Of a stretch of DNA of 11,376 bases, positions 6,685 to 11,376 are shown one piece after another (the first letter of the stretch is position 1; the number at the start of each line of letters is the position of its first letter). The DNA is from DASUMP01 sp036277635. Lineage in GTDB: Bacteria > Actinomycetota > Acidimicrobiia > IMCC26256 > PALSA-610. The stretch covers positions 1 to 11,376 of the forward strand of contig DASUMP010000042.1 in NCBI GenBank assembly GCA_036277635.1, read 5' to 3'. The notes under the pieces are model-generated. The model saw only the letters and a program-made list of their open reading frames with translations, made no database searches and was not told where the DNA came from. The translations under genes and the position numbers were made by a program.

Positions 6685-7611
6685 ATGCGGACGCGGATCA
6701 CGGAGCTGTTGGGGATCGAGCACCCGATCGTGCAGGCGCCGATGGGGTGGATCGCCCGTTCGCAGCTCGCCTCGGCGGTGAGCAACGCGGGCGGGCTCGG
6801 GATCATCGAGACGAGCTCGGGTGAGCTCGACGTCATCCGCGACGAGATCCGCGCGATGCGCGACCTCACCGACAAGCCGTTCGGGGTGAACATCGCGCAG
6901 CTCTTCGTGCGCGACCCCGGCATCGTCGACTTCGTCGCCGAGCAGGGCGTCACGTTCGTCACCACGAGCGCAGGCGACCCCACGAAGTACACGAAGCTCC
7001 TGAAGGACGCGGGGTTGACCGTGTTCCACGTCGTGCCGTCGCTGCGAGGCGCCCTGAAGTCGGTCGACGCCGGCGTCGACGGCCTCGTCGTCGAGGGCAA
7101 CGAGGGCGGGGGGTTCAAGGCGTCGACCGGCGCGTCGACGATGGTGCTGCTCCCGCTCGTCGCGTCGCGGGTCGACGTCCCGATCATCGCGGCGGGCGGC
7201 ATCTGCGACGGGCGGTCGATGGCCGCGGCGATGGTGCTCGGCGCCGAGGGTGTGCAGATGGGGACGCGGATGGTCTCCGCGGCCGAGTCGCCCGTGCACG
7301 AGGCGTACAAGCGGTTGATCTGCGACAGCAACGAAGCCGACAGCCTGCTGCTCAACCGGTTCTCGCAGCCCGCGTTCCGCGTGCTGCGCACCGAGCACTC
7401 GACCGAGCTCGAACGCTCCGATCCGGTGCCGCTCGGTGAGCTCGGCGGCCAGCTCGACCTCTACTTCGGCGGCGACCTCGGTGCCGGGCTCGCGTTCGGC
7501 GGCCAGGTCGCCGGGCGCATCGACGCGATCGCGCCGGTGGCCGACATCTTGCGCGACACGGTCGCGGAGTGCGAGCGCGCACTCGAGGGGGCGGCGACAC
7601 GCTGGCAGTAG
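6685..7611 (+). CDS. Nitronate monooxygenase/2-nitropropane dioxygenase-family flavoprotein, His to Phe variant
   Basis: A 308-residue FMN-binding TIM-barrel protein of the nitronate monooxygenase (NMO)/FabK superfamily. HPIVQAPMGWIA (13-24) opens the barrel; FGVNIA (66-71), VVPSL (116-120), IAAGGI (168-173) and LGAEGVQMGTRM (185-196) are the usual FMN phosphate and ring contacts. The motif that normally reads EGxEAGGH, whose His is the catalytic base in NMO and FabK, is here EGNEGGGF (137-144) with Phe144. Classical nitronate oxidation by His-mediated proton removal is therefore doubtful; the protein may reduce or oxidise another substrate. ATG at 6685 is preferred over the in-frame GTG at 6673, which lies within the TAGTGT box. 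The TAG stop is itself the start of the next TAGTGT box, and the Mo hydroxylase begins 31 nt later. Confidence 0.88.
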   Translation: MRTRITELLGIEHPIVQAPMGWIARSQLASAVSNAGGLGIIETSSGELDVIRDEIRAMRDLTDKPFGVNIAQLFVRDPGIVDFVAEQGVTFVTTSAGDPTKYTKLLKDAGLTVFHVVPSLRGALKSVDAGVDGLVVEGNEGGGFKASTGASTMVLLPLVASRVDVPIIAAGGICDGRSMAAAMVLGAEGVQMGTRMVSAAESPVHEAYKRLICDSNEADSLLLNRFSQPAFRVLRTEHSTELERSDPVPLGELGGQLDLYFGGDLGAGLAFGGQVAGRIDAIAPVADILRDTVAECERALEGAATRWQ

Positions 7612-7614
7612 TGT
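7609..7614 (+). promoter_or_regulatory. Candidate -10 (TAGTGT) for the Mo hydroxylase gene
   Basis: TAGTGT overlaps the TAG stop of the flavoprotein gene and repeats the TAGTGTCC seen at 6671. It would place transcription start near 7621-7625, giving a leader of about 20 nt that includes the GGGAGG ribosome site at 7632-7637. An in-frame GTG at 7625 could serve as a leaderless alternative start. Pattern inference only. Confidence 0.35.
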
Positions 7615-7642
7615 CCGCGCGTTCGTGACACGGGAGGCGTGC

Positions 7643-9946
7643 ATGCCGTCGTCGGGCTCCATCCTGGGCAATCCGGTCCTCCGCAAGGAGGACCCGGGCG
7701 TGCTCCGCGGCGAGACGCGCTACTTCGACGACCTCGCGTTCGACGGCATGGTGCACATCGCGTTCGTGCGTTCGACGATCGCGCACGCGCGCGTCGAGAG
7801 CGTCGACACGTCGGAGGCGAAGGAGATGCCGGGCGTGCTCGCGGTGTACACCGCGGCCGACCTCGACCTCCCCGACTACCAGAACTTCATCATGTTGCCG
7901 CCCGCGCTCAACCGTCCGGTGCTGGCGCGCGACACGGTGCGCTTCGTCGGCGACATCGTCGCCGCAGTGGTGGCGGAGACGAAGGGCGCGGCGGTCGACG
8001 CGGCCGAGCTGGTGATCGTCGACTACGACCCGCTCGACCCCGTCGTCGACCCTGAAGCCGCGCTCGCCGACGACGCGCCGCTGCTGTTCCCCGAGCACGG
8101 CTCGAACCTCGCGTTCGAGACCGCGACGCCGCCGGTCGACGACATCTTCGCCGACGCCGATGTCGTCGTGCGCGGCCGCTTCGTGAACCAGCGGCTGGCG
8201 GGCGTGCCGATGGAGCCGAACGGGATCGTCGCGGTCCCGAACGAGCCTCCCGGCGGTCTGACCGCGTGGATCCCGACGCAGAACCCGCACGGCGTGCGCG
8301 ACCCGCTCGCGGCGATGCTCGGCCTCGACGCCGCCTCCGTGCGCGTCGTCGCGCCGCCGGGCGTCGGCGGCGGGTTCGGACCGAAGGCCGGCGTGTACGT
8401 GGAGCACGTGCTCGCGGCCGCGGCTGCGCAACGTCTGGGTCGACCCGTGAAGTGGACCGAGACGCGCTCGGAGAACATGGTCTCGATGGCGCAAGGCCGC
8501 GGCCAGGTCCAGCACGTCGAGCTCGGCGTGCGGCGCGACGGCACGATCGTCGGACTCCAGGCCGACATCGTGGGGGAGGGCGGCGCGTACCCCGGCCAAG
8601 GCGCGTTCTTGCTGTTCTTCACCCAGATGATGTCGACGGGCGTCTACCGCGTGCCGAAGTACCACTGGCACGGCCGCGCCGCGATCACGAACACCACGTT
8701 CACGGGCGCGTACCGCGGCGCCGGACGGCCCGAGGCGACCGCGCTGATCGAGCGCATCCTCGACATGGCCGCCGCCGAGCTCGACCTCGACCCGATCGAG
8801 ATCCGGCGGCGCAACTTCGTCGGCCCGGACGAGTTCCCGTACTCCACGCCGGGCGGTGCCACCTACGACGTCGGCGAGTACGAGAAGGCGCTCGACGCCG
8901 TGGTCGCGGCTGCCGACTACGACGCGCTGCGCGCCGAGCAGCGCGCGCGGCGCGAGCGCGGCGACACCAAGCTCTTGGGCATCGGTGTGACCACCTACGT
9001 CGAGGTCACCGCACCGATGATCCTCACCTCCGAGTTCGGTGGCGTCGAGATCCACGACGACGGCACCGTCACCGCGAAGGTCGGCACGAGCGCGCACGGT
9101 CAGGGTCACGAGACCGCGTTCTCCATGATCGTGAGCGACCTGCTCGGCGTGCCCATGGACGACGTGCGCATCGTTCAGTCCGACACCGCGGCGATCCCGC
9201 ACGGTCACGGCACGATGGGCTCGCGTTCCCTGCAGACCGGCGGCGTCGCGATCCACCAGGCGAGCATCACCGTGCTCGAGAAGGCCAAGCGGCTCGCCGC
9301 GCACCTGCTCGAAGCGAGCCCCGACGACATCGTCGTGGGCGACGGCGGCCTCGAGGTCGCGGGCGTCCCCGCGAGCCGGCTCGGTTGGGGCGAGCTCGCG
9401 CGCGCCGCGGCCGACGACGCGCGCCGGCCGGCCGACATGGAGCCCGGCCTCTCCCACGAGGGCGACTGGCAGCAGGGTGCGTCGAGCTTCCCGTTCGGTG
9501 CGCACATCGCGGTGGTGGAAGTCGATGCCGAGACCGGACGCGTCGAGCTCCTCCGTCACATCGCCGTCGACGACTGCGGCCGCATCCTGAACCCGTTGCT
9601 CGTGCGCGGCCAGCAGCACGGCGGCATCGCGCAGGGCGTCGCCCAGGCCCTCTACGAAGAGGTCCGCTACGACGACGACGGCAACCCGATCACCGCGAAC
9701 CTCATGGACTACGCCATGCCGAGCGCGGCGGAGCTCCCGTCGTTCGAAGCGACGAACACCGAGACGCCTACGCACCTGAACCCGCTGGGTGCGAAGGGCA
9801 TCGGCGAGTCGGGCACGATCGGGAGCACGCCCGCGGTGCAGAACGCGGTGATCGACGCGCTGGCGCCGTTCGGGGTGCGCCACCTCGACATGCCGCTGAG
9901 CGCGGAGAAGGTGTGGCGAGCGATCAACGAGTCGCGCGCGTCGTGA
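7643..9946 (+). CDS. Molybdenum hydroxylase large subunit (xanthine dehydrogenase/CoxL family, form II-like)
   Basis: A 767-residue molybdopterin-binding catalytic subunit of the xanthine oxidase family, which hydroxylates purines, aldehydes or N-heterocycles using water-derived oxygen. Residues about 18-130 are the aldehyde oxidase/XDH a/b hammerhead domain; the two Mo-cofactor domains follow. Motifs: VGGGFGPK (241-248), the active-site loop AYRGAGR (356-362), GQGHET (486-491) and GAKGIGESG (716-724) with the catalytic Glu722. The loop is AYRGAGR and not the AYxCSFR of true aerobic CO dehydrogenase, so it is not a form I CoxL. Length is near the family's usual 750-800. ATG at 7643 has GGGAGG (7632-7637) at 5 nt. 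No FAD (CoxM) or 2Fe-2S (CoxS) subunit gene lies on either side in this window, so partners must be elsewhere or absent. It overlaps the following JAMM peptidase by four bases. Confidence 0.93.
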   Translation: MPSSGSILGNPVLRKEDPGVLRGETRYFDDLAFDGMVHIAFVRSTIAHARVESVDTSEAKEMPGVLAVYTAADLDLPDYQNFIMLPPALNRPVLARDTVRFVGDIVAAVVAETKGAAVDAAELVIVDYDPLDPVVDPEAALADDAPLLFPEHGSNLAFETATPPVDDIFADADVVVRGRFVNQRLAGVPMEPNGIVAVPNEPPGGLTAWIPTQNPHGVRDPLAAMLGLDAASVRVVAPPGVGGGFGPKAGVYVEHVLAAAAAQRLGRPVKWTETRSENMVSMAQGRGQVQHVELGVRRDGTIVGLQADIVGEGGAYPGQGAFLLFFTQMMSTGVYRVPKYHWHGRAAITNTTFTGAYRGAGRPEATALIERILDMAAAELDLDPIEIRRRNFVGPDEFPYSTPGGATYDVGEYEKALDAVVAAADYDALRAEQRARRERGDTKLLGIGVTTYVEVTAPMILTSEFGGVEIHDDGTVTAKVGTSAHGQGHETAFSMIVSDLLGVPMDDVRIVQSDTAAIPHGHGTMGSRSLQTGGVAIHQASITVLEKAKRLAAHLLEASPDDIVVGDGGLEVAGVPASRLGWGELARAAADDARRPADMEPGLSHEGDWQQGASSFPFGAHIAVVEVDAETGRVELLRHIAVDDCGRILNPLLVRGQQHGGIAQGVAQALYEEVRYDDDGNPITANLMDYAMPSAAELPSFEATNTETPTHLNPLGAKGIGESGTIGSTPAVQNAVIDALAPFGVRHLDMPLSAEKVWRAINESRAS

Positions 9947-10374
9947 CGTTCGCGACGCCCACGCTGCGGCTCACGCGCGCGCAGTACGAAGTGATCGTCG
10001 GTCACTGCTACGACGGGCTCCCGGACGAAGCGTGCGGGTTGTTGACCGGACCGTTCCTGCGCGGCGAGCCCGACGGACGCGTGCGTGGCGTCCACCCGTG
10101 CGCGAACGCCGACGCGTCGGCGCGCACGTACACCGTCGACTCGCGCGACTTGCTGCGCGTGATGCGGGAGGCCGACGCCCACGGCGACGAGATCATCGGG
10201 GTGTGGCACAGCCACACCCACACCGACGCGTACCCGTCGCTCACCGACGTGCGCCAGGCCGCCGACCCCACGTGGGTCTACGTGATCGTCAGCCTCCGTG
10301 ACGACGCCCCGGTGCTGCGCGCCTACCGCATCCGCGGCGACGACGTCGCCGAGGTCCCCGTCACCCTCCACTGA
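9943..10374 (+). CDS. JAMM/Mov34 (M67) metallopeptidase, Mec-like
   Basis: A 143-residue zinc peptidase of the JAMM (MPN+) family. Catalytic residues are all present: Glu29 in LPDEACGLL (26-34) and HSHTHTDAYPSLTD (89-102), giving the HxHx10D zinc set His89, His91, Asp102 and Ser99. The HSHT...AYPS form resembles actinobacterial Mec, which frees cysteine from the sulfur-carrier protein CysO in the CysO/CysM cysteine pathway; related JAMM proteins trim other ThiS/MoaD-like carriers. GTG at 9943 overlaps the Mo hydroxylase stop as GTGA, no separate ribosome site is visible, so translation is probably coupled. No cysO or cysM is in the window, so the usual operon context is missing and the Mec role is inferred from the protein only. 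A hairpin repeat follows 4 nt after the stop. Confidence 0.88.
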   Translation: MTFATPTLRLTRAQYEVIVGHCYDGLPDEACGLLTGPFLRGEPDGRVRGVHPCANADASARTYTVDSRDLLRVMREADAHGDEIIGVWHSHTHTDAYPSLTDVRQAADPTWVYVIVSLRDDAPVLRAYRIRGDDVAEVPVTLH

Positions 10375-10378
10375 AGTG

Positions 10379-10420
10379 TTTGGCCAGAAAGTGCCGCTGG
10401 GCGGGCACTTTCTGACCAAA
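10379..10420 (+). repeat. 42-nt hairpin repeat, copy B (bidirectional terminator candidate)
   Basis: TTTGGCCAGAAAGTGCC (10379-10395) and GGCACTTTCTGACCAAA (10404-10420) form 17-bp arms with one C-A mismatch and loop GCTGGGCG. It lies between two convergent genes, 4 nt after the JAMM stop and 12 nt from the stop of the membrane protein gene on the other strand, and the symmetric A/T ends (TTT...AAA) fit a two-way terminator. It matches copy A (6621-6662) in the opposite orientation at 38 of 42 positions. Confidence 0.78.
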
Positions 10421-10432
10421 CGGGTAGGGGGG

Positions 10433-11161
10433 TCAGGCGGTGCGGGTGAACTCGAGCTCGACGAGGCCCTGGTACGTGATCACCTTCACGGTGAACGGCG
10501 TGCCCACCGGCGCGGTGGGGAACTCGACGCGCAGCTCCCACTGCCCGTCGGCGTCGGCGTAGGTGTATCCCCACCCGTACTCCGACTGCACCTTCACCTT
10601 GGCACCTGGGTTCGCGGTCCCGTAGTACACGTCGTACGGCACCGGCTCGGCGCACGACCCGTACGTCGCGAGTGCGGTGAACGCCACCTCTTCGACCGGC
10701 GGCTTCGTGGTCGGCGGCGTCTCCTTCGGCTTCTCGGTGACGGGCGGCACGGTCTCCTTCGGCGCGTCGGTCGCCGGCGGCTGCTCGACCTTCTTCTCCG
10801 TGGTCGGCGGGGTCTCCTTCGGCTTCTCGGTGACCGGCGGCTTCTCCACCGTCGTCGGGACGACCACGACCTTCTTCTCCGTGGTGGTCGTCGCCTTCGG
10901 CTCGTCCTTCTCCGGCGCTTCGTAGTCGCGGCCGTTGCTCGCGGTCTCGACGCCGACCGTGCCGTCGGCCGACGGGCCGCGCACCGACAGGCCGATGGCG
11001 ACGGCGACCGCGAGCGCGGTCCCGGCCGCCGCGAACTTCTTCACCGCGATCGCACGGTCGACGCGTCCGCACTTGTCGAGCAGACCGACGAAGTCGAGGT
11101 TCGGAGCACCGCCGGTCTCGGCCCGGTGCGCGAGCGATTCTTGCAGCACGTTCTCGTCCAT
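10433..11161 (-). CDS. Single-pass membrane protein with repeat linker and Ig-like domain, probable anti-sigma partner
   Basis: A 242-residue protein of unknown exact role. Residues 1-42 are a cytosolic segment, 43-60 a single membrane helix (FAAAGTALAVAVAIGLSV), 82-158 a Pro/Thr/Lys/Glu-rich linker with PPVTEKPKETPPTT repeated at 108-121 and 139-152, and 159-242 a beta-rich domain with GTANPGAKVKV and ADADGQWELRV, typical of bacterial Ig-like (Big) folds. The N-terminus is inside and the Ig-like domain outside by charge and order. The gene directly follows an ECF sigma gene with a TGATG stop/start overlap, the standard place for an anti-sigma factor, but the cytosolic part is short and I see no HxxxCxxC zinc motif. 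ATG at 11161 is preferred to GTG at 11164 because GGGAGGG sits 6 nt before it. It could instead be a sensor or adhesin-like surface protein. Confidence 0.75.
   Translation of the reverse strand: MDENVLQESLAHRAETGGAPNLDFVGLLDKCGRVDRAIAVKKFAAAGTALAVAVAIGLSVRGPSADGTVGVETASNGRDYEAPEKDEPKATTTTEKKVVVVPTTVEKPPVTEKPKETPPTTEKKVEQPPATDAPKETVPPVTEKPKETPPTTKPPVEEVAFTALATYGSCAEPVPYDVYYGTANPGAKVKVQSEYGWGYTYADADGQWELRVEFPTAPVGTPFTVKVITYQGLVELEFTRTA
10707..10841 (-). repeat. In-frame 93-nt period repeat in the linker coding region
   Basis: Two 42-nt blocks, 10707-10748 and 10800-10841, differ at only two positions and are 93 nt (31 codons) apart. They encode the duplicated PPVTEKPKETPPTT segment of the extracytoplasmic linker. 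A weaker partial unit (GGTCTCCTTCGGC) lies between them at 10751-10763. This fits duplication of a spacer module that can change length by slippage or recombination. Confidence 0.8.
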
Positions 11162-11376
11162 CACACGCCCTCCCAGGCGAACTCGCGGTGCGTCGGCTCG
11201 AGGAGTCGCTCGAGCGCGGCCATCCCGCGCTTGGTATGGGTCCGGACGGTGCCGACACTGCAGCCGACCGTGTCCGCGATCTCGGTCTCGTTCATCCCCG
11301 CGTAGTGCCGGAGCACGATCACCTCGCGTTGGCGCGCCGACAACTGGAGCAGCGCTTCGTGCACGCGGTCCTCGAG
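11161..11376 (-). CDS. ECF-type RNA polymerase sigma factor, C-terminal part (cut by window edge)
   Basis: The last 71 residues of a sigma-70 family factor; the 5' part lies beyond the window. What remains is region 4: ALLQLSARQREVIVLRHYAG (8-27), then the helix-turn-helix MNETEIADTVGCSVGTVRTH (28-47) and KRGMAALERLL (49-59), which contacts the -35 element. The short C-terminus without an extra domain fits a SigE-like ECF factor. The open frame reaches the window end, and an internal GTG at 11364 is not a start because the conserved region 4 begins before it. It shares one base (TGATG) with the downstream membrane protein gene, so the two are one operon. Confidence 0.9.
   Translation of the reverse strand, partial: LEDRVHEALLQLSARQREVIVLRHYAGMNETEIADTVGCSVGTVRTHTKRGMAALERLLEPTHREFAWEGV

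Noticed and set aside
7352..9883. An 843-codon open frame opposite the Mo hydroxylase gene
   Set aside because: Low-complexity Arg/His/Asp/Val composition without motifs; the plus strand carries a complete Mo hydroxylase with all active-site motifs.
7643..9946. Aerobic carbon monoxide dehydrogenase large subunit (CoxL form I)
   Set aside because: The active-site loop is AYRGAGR; form I CoxL has AYxCSFR with the Cu/Mo-binding Cys.

Overview
The window is GC-rich (by eye roughly two thirds or more G+C) with dense, short-spaced genes on both strands. Gene content points to an actinobacterium: a TIGR03086/mycothiol-type DinB-fold protein, an MMPL transporter, an actinobacterial-style NDH-2, a Mec-type JAMM peptidase and an ECF sigma factor with a membrane partner. 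Several starts have a TANNNT hexamer 6-8 nt upstream and no Shine-Dalgarno, which suggests leaderless transcripts as in many Actinobacteria. My guess is class Acidimicrobiia or a relative, but that is inference from style, not a match.

Layout. 1-639: a palindrome and a DinB/maleylpyruvate-isomerase-like protein (+). 685-1041: transfer-messenger RNA ssrA (-), complete from the GGGGGUG 5' end to the encoded CCA, with a nine-residue tag reading ANDEMALAA. 1315-3516: MMPL/RND-family exporter (-), with a strong hairpin just after its stop. 3612-4898: type II NADH dehydrogenase (+). 4978-5406: thioredoxin with a 12-histidine tail (+), preceded by a perfect GATACCC-CGGT-GGGTATC palindrome resembling operators of the CsoR/CstR repressor family. 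5418-5882: smpB (-), partner of the ssrA in the same window. 5907-6617: EthD-domain protein (+), divergent from smpB across 24 nt that hold one palindromic -10-like box usable in both directions. 6685-7611: nitronate monooxygenase/FabK-like flavoprotein lacking the usual catalytic His. 7643-9946: orphan molybdenum hydroxylase large subunit (form II-like AYRGAGR loop), overlapping by four bases with a JAMM/Mec-type peptidase (9943-10374). 10433-11161 and 11161-11376: a single-pass membrane protein with a repeat-rich linker and an Ig-like domain, co-transcribed with the 3' end of an ECF sigma factor gene (-), the latter cut by the window edge.

How the parts may work together. ssrA and smpB together make the trans-translation ribosome-rescue pair; both are on the minus strand but separated by three unrelated genes. 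NDH-2 and thioredoxin form a redox block. The flavoprotein, Mo hydroxylase and JAMM peptidase form a same-strand block of unknown substrate. A 42-nt hairpin repeat occurs twice, once in each orientation, flanking the flavoprotein-to-peptidase block. I found no CRISPR array, insertion sequence, tRNA gene, prophage or defence system. No stretch longer than 300 nt lacks a gene; the longest is 1042-1314, which holds a hairpin and a possible -10 upstream of ssrA and the MMPL terminator-like hairpin.
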